DNA of 53,842 bases from NCBI GenBank assembly GCA_021372725.1, contig JAJFTV010000050.1, positions 1 through 53,842 of the forward strand, in the 5' to 3' direction. Numbering within the stretch: position 1 is the stretch's first letter; each line of letters starts with the position of its first letter. Shown here one piece after another: positions 34,421 to 40,994 of the stretch. The notes under the pieces were generated by a model that was given only the letters and a program-made list of their open reading frames with translations, was not told where the DNA came from and ran no database searches. Made by a program: the position numbers and the translations under genes. The stretch comes from Chloroflexota bacterium. Lineage in GTDB: Bacteria; Chloroflexota; Anaerolineae; Anaerolineales; Anaerolineaceae.

Positions 34421-35233
34421 CTATGATGCCAAAAATTCCTTAATCACCGCAATAAATTTTTCGGGCTCTTCTGCCATGGCCATATGACCTGAATTTTCCA
34501 TAATGACCATTTTGCTATTGGGAACGAGATCGGCAATTTCTTGACCAAGTTCCAATGCATTTATGCCATCATAGCGAGCCGAGATGACCAACGTGGGACA
34601 TGTGACATTCCCCAATTCGGGACGCAAATCGAAGCCAATCAGAGCTGTGTTCACTGCGGCTGTTTGCTTTGGGGTAAGAACAACTGCATGGGGATGATTC
34701 ATCACTTTGAACTGCTGCGCCAGGATTTCATCGCGGCGTTCCTTCGATGTGGTGGGAGCCCACAGCGCCTCGTTGAGCAGTGCCATCATCTCTTCTTGTG
34801 TAACTTCAGACATCTTAAGTCCTTTTTTCTTGAGAATGCCAGCAACCGAGGAACCAGTTCCATCATCAAACGCCTTGGCCATGCCAAGAATTAAACGGTT
34901 TACCCGACTGGAATCGAAAACTGCTGCCTGGCCAACAACATAGGAACCCATAGAAATACCACACAAATCAGTCTTATCGTAACCGAACAGGTCGATCAGG
35001 GCGAGCAGATCATGGCCGTGATCGGCTAATGTATAGGCTTCGGGCTTATCCGTCTGACCGTGTCCGCGGCAATCATAGACGATCACAAACCTGTCATCAG
35101 CAAGGGCTTGAGCCATATCAAACATAGCAAGGCGATTGCTGGTGAGCCCGTGAACAAGAAAAAGTGGGGGTTTGATCATATCCCCAAAGGTGTCGTATGC
35201 GATTTTTATCCCATTAGCACGAATGTATGGCAT
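34421..35233 (-). CDS. Alpha/beta hydrolase
   Basis: A 270-residue alpha/beta hydrolase with PPLFLVHGLTSNRLAM (oxyanion HG), VYDCRGHGQTDKP, nucleophile elbow GISMGS, likely acid near ISARYDGI and histidine in MENSGHMAMAEEP. It resembles 3-oxoadipate enol-lactonase and related esterases; no aromatic degradation genes are near. AAAGGAG lies seven bases before the ATG at 35233, which excludes the longer frame to 35374. The gene stands alone between gene-free stretches and a broken tRNA. Confidence 0.9.
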   Translation of the reverse strand: MPYIRANGIKIAYDTFGDMIKPPLFLVHGLTSNRLAMFDMAQALADDRFVIVYDCRGHGQTDKPEAYTLADHGHDLLALIDLFGYDKTDLCGISMGSYVVGQAAVFDSSRVNRLILGMAKAFDDGTGSSVAGILKKKGLKMSEVTQEEMMALLNEALWAPTTSKERRDEILAQQFKVMNHPHAVVLTPKQTAAVNTALIGFDLRPELGNVTCPTLVISARYDGINALELGQEIADLVPNSKMVIMENSGHMAMAEEPEKFIAVIKEFLAS

Positions 35234-35436
35234 TTTATTCTCCTTTACGATGGTTTTTGATGGTTTGCATTTTGGCGATTGGATTACACCAAAATATATT
35301 ATACAACCCTGGGTGATTTTTGCTTTGGTTCCACTGGTATCCATCTCGCAGTATGGATGGTTTACGATGGTCAAATATGGAAGTTATGGGAGTACTGAAG
35401 CCAGGCGAAAAAGTTTCCGGCGTGGGTTGAAAAAAC

Positions 35437-35496
35437 TTTGAACCGCCGACCTCACAGACCCAAACCGTGCACTCTATCCGAACTGAGCTGCACTCC
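35437..35496 (-). pseudogene. Truncated tRNA-Pro copy with TGG anticodon
   Basis: On the minus strand this segment matches tRNA-Pro (40367-40441) through the D-arm, anticodon arm and T-stem 5' side. The anticodon loop reads TTTGGGT, giving TGG. After GGTTCAAA the match stops: the T-stem 3' side and acceptor 3' strand are replaced by GTTTTTTC, and the 5' acceptor (TGGAGTG) and base 8 have also changed. It cannot fold as a working tRNA. Confidence 0.8.
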
Positions 35497-35576
35497 ATAT
35501 CGTAGATTACGCCATGTCAATCAGGGCGTTACGCGGCAGAAAAATTATCATCGCGGCTTTACGAGAAATTAAGCCA

Positions 35577-35607
35577 AACCGGAGGGGATGAAAGAGCCTC
35601 TCCGGTT
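35577..35607 (-). terminator. Hairpin ending the Fe-S/NTPase operon
   Basis: An 11-bp stem with one G-T pair (35577-35587 with 35597-35607), arms AACCGGAG and CTCCGGTT, loop of nine. On the minus strand it is followed by TTTGGCTTAATTT. It lies 55 bases after the stop of the last operon gene. Confidence 0.55.
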
Positions 35608-35662
35608 CGACCTTTCACATTTTCAAATATTCTTTGCGATTCTTGTTCGGGCTATCCTTGTT

Positions 35663-36442
35663 TTATCCAATCCACAACCCTTCTACGCGCACCTGGAAAC
35701 CGGTGGGTGTGCGATTGAGAAAGTTCACCAGCCCGCTGTGCCGCCACTGAAGCATGCACATCTGCGGTTGGAAAAAGTAGCGCATCCCAATCTTGATCTC
35801 GCAGCGCGCTTCATTGACAAGCCCTTCGTAACCTTCGGCGATGTAATATCCCAGGTCTTTAAAACCCTTTTGGCGCGGGTTCAGCGGCCCGGTCACGCAC
35901 CAGACAATGACGCCGGTACGCTTGTCCACGCTCATGACAACGCCGCAGTGTGTAATCGGACAACCACACGACATCCCCAGCGGGCGGCCGATCAGGATGT
36001 CACCGGTCTGGATGTCCATTTCACGGGTGATCATCGCGTTGTGCGGAAGGATGATCTCGCGCGGCCCCGGTTCCTCGGGGAAATGCTCCAGGTAGAAATC
36101 GAATTCGCGACCCAGGCTGTCGCGCCAGCGGTTGGTCATGCCGGGAATAAAAGGAGCAGGGGCCGAAGCGGCGGGACTGCATACCGCACACGTCGTTACA
36201 GCCGGTGCAGCCTGCGTCGGCATCGATGCGACAGGAGTCACAGGAGCGTTTAAGGGATTTTTGCGATTCTCGGTGACGATTTCCCGCGCTTCATAGCGGT
36301 TATCGGAAAGATAAATACAACGTTTGATATATTCGGGATTGGTTTGCAGTCGTTCAGCCATATCCGCACAACTGCGCAGGCCGCAGACACCGCAGTTCAG
36401 CCCAGGCAGATCGCTTTCAGTGTACTTTTGAGAAAGAGCCAT
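35663..36442 (-). CDS. Multi-cysteine 4Fe-4S protein (CoFeSP-type motif)
   Basis: This 259-residue protein starts with the 4Fe-4S motif NCGVCGLRSCADMAERL (C17, C20, C25, with C42 further on), as seen in the corrinoid Fe-S protein of the acetyl-CoA pathway. A proline/alanine linker carries CAVC (C85, C88). The second domain (about 100-259) has CGCPITHC (C159, C161, C166), C182, C214 and C229, and reads like a compact beta domain that I cannot name. With 12 cysteines it probably holds more than one metal-sulfur centre. AAAGGA precedes the ATG at 36442. It is the last of four genes with a cysteine desulfurase, GTPase and ABC ATPase, which suggests a scaffold or target. Function unknown. Confidence 0.8.
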   Translation of the reverse strand: MALSQKYTESDLPGLNCGVCGLRSCADMAERLQTNPEYIKRCIYLSDNRYEAREIVTENRKNPLNAPVTPVASMPTQAAPAVTTCAVCSPAASAPAPFIPGMTNRWRDSLGREFDFYLEHFPEEPGPREIILPHNAMITREMDIQTGDILIGRPLGMSCGCPITHCGVVMSVDKRTGVIVWCVTGPLNPRQKGFKDLGYYIAEGYEGLVNEARCEIKIGMRYFFQPQMCMLQWRHSGLVNFLNRTPTGFQVRVEGLWIG

Positions 36443-36479
36443 AAGTTGGTTTCCTTTGTTAATGTAGGGGGAGAAAATT

Positions 36480-37658
36480 TTATTGTCCAGTCGCAAAACC
36501 GCGTGATGTGACGGATCGCAGCTCGCCCACCAGGCGCGGCAGTACTTTCAGGAAGGTATCCACTTCCGCATCGGTGTTGAAACGTCCCAGCGTGATGCGC
36601 AGCGAACCACGCGCACGGATGGGATCAAATCCCATGGCAGTCAAAATATAGGAAGGCTGCCCGGCCTGATGTGAACTGCATGCGCTGCCGGTGGAGATGG
36701 CAATGCCCTCCTCGTTCAGCGCAAGCATCAGGTGGATGGCTTCGCCCTCCTGCCCGGCAAAACCGAGGCAGATGTGACCGGGTAAACGCTTGTAACGGTG
36801 GCCGATGAGATATGCGTTGGGGATTTTGGACTCAACGGTTTCGATGATGTGGTCGCGCAGCCTGACCAGCCGTCGGGCTTCAACGGACATCTCTGCCGCG
36901 GCAATTTCCGCTGCTTTCCCCAGCCCGGCAATCGCGGCTACATTTTCTGTTGCCGAGCGAATGCCGCGTTCCTGCCCGCCGCCGTGCACAAGCGGCTCGA
37001 TTTTTACGCCCTTGCGAATGTACAGCGCACCGATGCCTTTGGGGCCGTGTAATTTGTGCGCCGAAAGTGAAATAAAGTCGATGGGCATGCTGTCCACATG
37101 CAGCGGAATTTTACCCGCCGCCTGCACGGCATCGGTGTGGAACAATGCGCCATACGACTTGCTGATTTGGGCCAGTTCCGTTACCGGTTGGAGTGTGCCG
37201 ACAACGTTATTAGCCGCCATGACCGATACCAGCCGCGTATTGGGCTTTATTGCCAGTTTGAGCGATTCCGGCTCGACTATGCCATCCGGTGATACCGGCA
37301 AGTATGAAATTTCATAGCCGAGTTTTGCAAGATATTTGCAGGTTTCCAGGATAGCCGGATGTTCGAACGACGAGGTGATGATGTGGCAATCCTGGGGTTG
37401 GTACTGGCTGGCGACACCCTGCAATACCATGTTGTCCGATTCGGTGCCGCTGGCGGTAAATACGATTTCGTCCGGGCTGGCGCAGAACAATTCTGCAACC
37501 TGGCGGCGGCCCGTTTCGATGGCCTGTTTTGCCTGCTGCCCGGCCCAATGCAGGCTGGACGGGTTGCCAAAGTCTGACTGATAAAAAGGCAGCATGGCTT
37601 CGACGACACGCGGGTCAAGCGGGGTCGTAGCAGAATGATCGAAATAAATGTGTTCCAT
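36480..37658 (-). CDS. Cysteine desulfurase (NifS/IscS type)
   Basis: A 392-residue PLP enzyme: YFDHSATTPLDPRV at the start, TASGTESDNMVLQG, HTDAVQAAGKIP, the PLP lysine in SLSAHKLHGPKG and the persulfide loop TGSACSSHQAG with catalytic cysteine near C327. It removes sulfur from cysteine to feed Fe-S or other sulfur centres. The short loop pattern suits the NifS/IscS class. AAAGGA is six bases before the ATG at 37658; the frame upstream runs inside the GTPase gene. There is no IscU/NifU scaffold next door, so the neighbouring multi-cysteine protein may play that part. This is inference from order. Confidence 0.92.
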   Translation of the reverse strand: MEHIYFDHSATTPLDPRVVEAMLPFYQSDFGNPSSLHWAGQQAKQAIETGRRQVAELFCASPDEIVFTASGTESDNMVLQGVASQYQPQDCHIITSSFEHPAILETCKYLAKLGYEISYLPVSPDGIVEPESLKLAIKPNTRLVSVMAANNVVGTLQPVTELAQISKSYGALFHTDAVQAAGKIPLHVDSMPIDFISLSAHKLHGPKGIGALYIRKGVKIEPLVHGGGQERGIRSATENVAAIAGLGKAAEIAAAEMSVEARRLVRLRDHIIETVESKIPNAYLIGHRYKRLPGHICLGFAGQEGEAIHLMLALNEEGIAISTGSACSSHQAGQPSYILTAMGFDPIRARGSLRITLGRFNTDAEVDTFLKVLPRLVGELRSVTSRGFATGQ

Positions 37659-37704
37659 AGGTTTCCTTTGTGTTCCTGGTATCTTCCGTGGAATAGTCCT
37701 CGTC

Positions 37705-38406
37705 TTACTCGCCGCGATAGAAATTCTGGTTTTCCAGCGAACGTACCACGCCGAAGTGCGCCTGCCAGCCGATCTCCTTCTTGCCCACACAGATGGTGCA
37801 GGTGCCCACCGGTGGATTGCCGCGCAACTGCATCTTGTCCCAAACATCCGCCTGGTTGTGGAGGATATCCACCAGCGGATCGATGCCGATGCCGTAAAGT
37901 GCATTCACTTCACGGACGCGCACGTTTGGGGCAACATCCTGGATGCGCGAGCGGAACACCTCACGTTCAGCTTGTGAGACGCGGTCGATCTTGGTCACGA
38001 CAGCTACATCTGCCAGTGAGAGCATGGGGCCGATCTTGAGCGGCAGGTTGGTGCCGCTGGTGGCTTCGATCACGATCATCCCCAGTCCGCCATCCACATA
38101 GGGAGAACAGCGCAGGCACAGACCGGCGGTTTCCACCAGTAAAATATTTGCGCCTTGCTGCTGCGCCCATTGGATGGCATCGCCCAGCACCATCACATTG
38201 CAGTGGTCGGGACAGAGTTCACCTGAATAGACTTTTTTGGTTGGGATGCCGAATTCTTTTGCAAATATTTCATCTTCTTCGGCATACTGCACGTCGATCT
38301 TCAAAAAAGCCACCTGATCCCCCGCTTCTTGCAGCTTACGGATCATGTGGCGTAGGACAGAGCTTTTTCCGGTCGTCGCCGGCCCGGCACAGATGGCGAG
38401 TTTCAT
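37705..38406 (-). CDS. HypB/UreG-like GTPase rich in cysteine pairs
   Basis: This 233-residue SIMIBI-class NTPase has P-loop GPATTGKS (8-15), LLVETAGLCLRC, G4 motif TKID (138-141) and a HypB/CobW-like core. Three cysteine pairs stand out: C65/C69 (CPDHC), C97/C100 (CLRC) and C203/C206 (CTIC). HypB and UreG use GTP to insert nickel; the cysteine pairs point to metal or Fe-S binding here. The start overlaps the ABC ATPase stop by four bases. No HypA or UreE partner is seen. A role as metal-insertion GTPase for the neighbouring Fe-S protein is likely but not proven. Confidence 0.82.
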   Translation of the reverse strand: MKLAICAGPATTGKSSVLRHMIRKLQEAGDQVAFLKIDVQYAEEDEIFAKEFGIPTKKVYSGELCPDHCNVMVLGDAIQWAQQQGANILLVETAGLCLRCSPYVDGGLGMIVIEATSGTNLPLKIGPMLSLADVAVVTKIDRVSQAEREVFRSRIQDVAPNVRVREVNALYGIGIDPLVDILHNQADVWDKMQLRGNPPVGTCTICVGKKEIGWQAHFGVVRSLENQNFYRGE

Positions 38407-39188
38407 GCTAATCCCTCCAGTTCGTGGGTGGTGAGCCGTTCTCCGGAGCGGATTTTGTCGCGCATGACGGAGAGTAAATCATCGAGCTTGCTGACTTTGC
38501 GTGAAAAGGTACGCTCTTCTTCATTGGTGTAAAGCACCTTTTGGATCGAACCTCCCTGCATCACGATACGGTAATCCGAAAGCAGCACGATACGCGGGTC
38601 GTGTGTCACAAAAATGAAAATCTTGCGATACTCGCGCAGCAGTTCCACTGCCAGGGTGCGGTTGATGCCGGCGTTTTCGACCTCATCGAGCAGCACGATG
38701 GGTGTGTTGCAGATAATGGCAGCATCGGCGATCAACAGGGCGCGGGTCTGGCCGCCCGAGAGTTCGGTCATACGACTCGAGAGTACGATGGGCTCGCCGG
38801 TTAACTGGTTGGCAAATGCCAGGGTTTTCTGGATCATCTCATCCATCTGGCTCTTTTCCACGGCGCGGATCCCAGCATGAGCGGTCAGGAACTCGAGCAC
38901 CGGCAAATCGGATAAAAAGGTGGTGTGTTGCGTGATCAACGCGATCGGGTTCATCGCCGGGTTGTCGCGATACTCCAGTGGAGGCCGTTGCCCGTTGACC
39001 AGCATCCGCCGCCCGGTTTGGGTATTCGCATCGGCGAACAGCTCCAGGTCGTTGATGAGCGTGGTCTTGCCCGAGCCGGTCGGCCCGACTATACTGACCA
39101 CATCGCCCATTTTCATTTCAATGTGTTCGACAGGCTCTGGCTGCCCTGAACGGCTGTGCCCACCGATAATCGTGATGGTTTGAATCAT
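38403..39188 (-). CDS. Solo ABC-type ATPase
   Basis: The 261-residue protein has Walker A GPTGSGKTT, Q-loop ALITQHTTF, signature ELSGGQTRAL, Walker B PIVLLDEVE and the H-loop FVTHDPR. The last 55 residues (EERTFSRKVSKLDDLLSV onward) form a charged tail. No permease or binding protein is in the operon, so it is more like SufC-type or other non-transport ATPases. AAGGAG precedes the ATG. It is the first gene of a four-gene unit with GTPase, cysteine desulfurase and Fe-S protein. A transport role with distant membrane subunits cannot be excluded. Confidence 0.85.
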   Translation of the reverse strand: MIQTITIIGGHSRSGQPEPVEHIEMKMGDVVSIVGPTGSGKTTLINDLELFADANTQTGRRMLVNGQRPPLEYRDNPAMNPIALITQHTTFLSDLPVLEFLTAHAGIRAVEKSQMDEMIQKTLAFANQLTGEPIVLSSRMTELSGGQTRALLIADAAIICNTPIVLLDEVENAGINRTLAVELLREYRKIFIFVTHDPRIVLLSDYRIVMQGGSIQKVLYTNEEERTFSRKVSKLDDLLSVMRDKIRSGERLTTHELEGLA

Positions 39189-39205
39189 TTTTTCTCCTTG
39201 CTGAT

Positions 39206-39240
39206 TAGGATAGATGTTATCATATACTATTTATCCTATT
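39206..39240 (-). promoter_or_regulatory. Cluster of TTATCCTAT-like half-sites before the ABC ATPase gene
   Basis: Between the first Rrf2 gene and the ABC ATPase are TTATCATATA (39217-39226), TTATCCTATT (39231-39240) and, inverted, TAGGATAG (39206-39213). The same half-site occurs in the palindrome at 40227-40251, so a shared Rrf2-type regulator is plausible. No clear promoter hexamer pair is seen. Confidence 0.5.
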
Positions 39241-39267
39241 TATTTTGTCGTATTTCAAGTTAATAAT

Positions 39268-39651
39268 TTATACCAGTTCTCTTATTGTGGTATTCTCCAA
39301 TCGTTCCAGAATCTGCGATTGAAGTTGCTCAAACAACCCAACCAATTTATCTTCCTTGTCCATTGGCGCGGAGGCATATCCTTTACTGCTGACCGGTTCC
39401 AGCGGAGCCAGGGCGCCATCAAAGAGACGGATGATCTCGACGACGGAGATTTCATCCGCACTTTTGAGAAGAGTAAACCCCCCATCCACCTGTTTCACAT
39501 AGTGAGATTGGCTCAACGCTGAAAGGATCTCCTCCAAGGGTTCCACCGCGATTTCGTACGTGGAAGCAATTTCAATCAATGAAGCCGTTTCGGTGCGGGA
39601 CAAACGAATCATAACCAGCAGGGCATATTCGCTATACAAAGAAAGTTTCAT
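39268..39651 (-). CDS. Rrf2-family regulator without cluster cysteines (1)
   Basis: A 127-residue winged-helix protein: MKLSLYSEYALLVMIRL start, recognition region EPLEEILSALSQSHYVKQVDG, then EISVVEIIRLFDGALAP. IscR-like Rrf2 proteins ligate a cluster with three cysteines in the region after this; here it reads SSKGYASAPMDKED and the protein has no cysteine at all. It may sense through another route. The ATG at 39651 follows a consensus promoter at 39676-39704 with a short leader. It is 79 bases ahead of the ABC ATPase gene. It is related to the second Rrf2 gene next door (shared LFDGALAP). Confidence 0.85.
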   Translation of the reverse strand: MKLSLYSEYALLVMIRLSRTETASLIEIASTYEIAVEPLEEILSALSQSHYVKQVDGGFTLLKSADEISVVEIIRLFDGALAPLEPVSSKGYASAPMDKEDKLVGLFEQLQSQILERLENTTIRELV

Positions 39652-39662
39652 ATTTATATGAC

Positions 39663-39704
39663 TAATCCCATAGGTATTATATATTATTAAATTGAATTTG
39701 TCAA
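39663..39704 (-). promoter_or_regulatory. Consensus promoter and overlapping imperfect palindrome for Rrf2 (1)
   Basis: On the minus strand TTGACA (39699-39704), a 17-base spacer and TATAAT (39676-39681) make a perfect sigma-70-type promoter. The imperfect palindrome TAATCCCATAGGTATTA (39663-39679) overlaps the -10 and start region and shares its half-site with the operator at 40227-40251. Autorepression is the simplest reading. Confidence 0.75.
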
Positions 39705-39803
39705 TATCCAACAGCCAGCCAACAGCCAGATTCAGCGACAAAAACAAGGGATTTGCATCAGAGGATTGCGATATTCATCGATAAAACAGGGAATTCCGCT
39801 CAA

Positions 39804-40208
39804 TTAACCGGCTACGTCTGCGATGGTAGTGGTTTCCAGCTTGTGAGAAATGTAATCCCGAATATCTCTGAAAACCACGATCAAAGTGTGTTCCTTCTCA
39901 ATCGGTGTCGGTTCATAAAAATACTCGCTGACTGATTCGGTAGGCGCCAGCGCACCATCGAACAAACGGATGACCTCTGCCAGTGTGATCTGATTTGCGG
40001 CTTTTGCAAGCGTATAACCGCCTTTTTGACCTTTGGTGCTGCGTAAAAAATGTGCCCTTTTTAGCGCCAGCATCAACTGTTCCAGAAATTTCGGCGGAAT
40101 ATCCTGCGCTTTCGCGATGGTATCTATCGAAATGAACTCATCCTTGGGCTGGCGGGCAAGGTATACAAGAGCCAGGAGAGCGTATTCGCTACGAGACGTG
40201 AGTTTCAT
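39804..40208 (-). CDS. Rrf2-family regulator without cluster cysteines (2)
   Basis: A 134-residue Rrf2 protein: MKLTSRSEYALLALVYLA, FISIDTIAKAQDIPPKFLEQ, the wing STKGQKGGYTLAK and LAEVIRLFDGALAPTESV. The IscR cysteine region reads SEYFYEPTPIEKEH and there is no cysteine. It lies 152 bases before the first Rrf2 gene, with its own promoter, so each regulator can be controlled separately. With its wing intact, it keeps the standard DNA-binding part. Probable control of the Fe-S/NTPase unit and of itself is inferred from the shared half-sites. Confidence 0.88.
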   Translation of the reverse strand: MKLTSRSEYALLALVYLARQPKDEFISIDTIAKAQDIPPKFLEQLMLALKRAHFLRSTKGQKGGYTLAKAANQITLAEVIRLFDGALAPTESVSEYFYEPTPIEKEHTLIVVFRDIRDYISHKLETTTIADVAG

Positions 40209-40226
40209 ATTTCCTATCGTTCCAAT

Positions 40227-40267
40227 TTATCCTATAGAGAGTATAGTATAAGCAACAGAATTGTCAA
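40227..40267 (-). promoter_or_regulatory. Near-perfect 25-bp palindrome over the Rrf2 (2) promoter
   Basis: TTATCCTATA (40227-40236), spacer GAGAG and TATAGTATAA (40242-40251) match in nine of ten arm positions. On the minus strand TTGACA (40262-40267), 16 bases, and TATACT (40240-40245) form the promoter, so the -10 lies within the palindrome. This is a typical autorepression layout. Confidence 0.8.
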
Positions 40268-40290
40268 GATCCATGCAATAATTTATTGGA

Positions 40291-40353
40291 CTATTGTAAA
40301 GACAATAGCAAGGGTCCTTTTTGGAGCTAATGAAGCTCCAAAAAGGACCCTTG
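40291..40353 (-). terminator. Tandem perfect hairpins downstream of tRNA-Pro
   Basis: The larger hairpin has 20 perfect base pairs (40309-40328 with 40334-40353) and a five-base loop, with a T-run inside one arm. It is followed by a second one, CTATTGT and ACAATAG (40291-40308, four-base loop). Reading on the minus strand they come right after the tRNA 3' end and before the Rrf2 (2) promoter. Termination of the tRNA transcript is the likely role. Confidence 0.65.
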
Positions 40354-40366
40354 GGAGCTCAAATAG

Positions 40367-40441
40367 TCGGGGCGGGCGGATTTGAACCGCCGACCTCACG
40401 GACCCGAACCGTGCACTCTATCCGGGCTGAGCCACGCCCCG
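40367..40441 (-). tRNA. tRNA-Pro (anticodon CGG)
   Basis: The minus strand folds as a full cloverleaf: acceptor CGGGGCG/CGCCCCG, D-stem GCTC/GAGT, anticodon stem CACGG/CCGTG with loop TTCGGGT (anticodon CGG), variable AGGTC, T-stem GGCGG/CCGCC with loop TTCAAAT, discriminator A. The C1-G72 pair with A73 is the tRNA-Pro identity. CCA is not encoded. It reads CCG codons. Confidence 0.95.
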
Positions 40442-40994
40442 TGTGCCAAATTATACCACAGCCATCCTTTTTCATGATATTTGGAAAATTATTCGGTAAT
40501 ATTTTCTTTTGAGCCATCGATGCTTCTAAAGTAGCTTTTTATTTTGAGGTACTACCTATTTCATTAAACTGCCGATATTTCCCGGTTTTTAGGTGAAACG
40601 GTGAAACTATCTTTACTTGAGGTTGCTGAATAACCAGCCGGATCGATCATTAATTAATCCAAAAATGGTTTCTTTTACAAATCATACAACTGATCTATTA
40701 TTTTCATTTGACATCTTCATAAATATCCCTATAATGTAATAAGATTATTCGTTTACTTACCAGCGTTGTCTCTTTATATCATTTTCATAATTAATATTGT
40801 TATCGACATCGTCATACAGGGAGTTTTTAAGCACCCAGACAATCTTATCTCTTGGCAATTTCATCGTAGTTTAATTTGATTGATTCTGGCAATTGTGCGT
40901 ATTTAGGGAGGAGGTGTCTGCATACTTATAAATATTTGTCCTGGAAAATAACTCGATTTAACAAGTCAATATTTAGTTTTACAAGGAGAGAAAA
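40442..40994. other. Gene-free leader region before the ABC importer
   Basis: No open frame of note. AT-rich DNA holds the promoter at 40708-40735, leaving a leader of about 250 bases before the GTG at 40995. GGGAGGAGG near 40905 looks like a ribosome-binding site but has no frame after it. I do not recognise a riboswitch class. Confidence 0.6.
40708..40735 (+). promoter_or_regulatory. Consensus promoter for the ABC importer
   Basis: TTGACA (40708-40713), a 16-base spacer and TATAAT (40730-40735), reading toward the binding-protein gene about 260 bases downstream. Confidence 0.7.

Noticed and set aside
35437..35496. Attachment site of an integrated element
   Set aside because: Integration leaves a copy of the tRNA 3' end; here the 3' end is absent, and no integrase gene is nearby.
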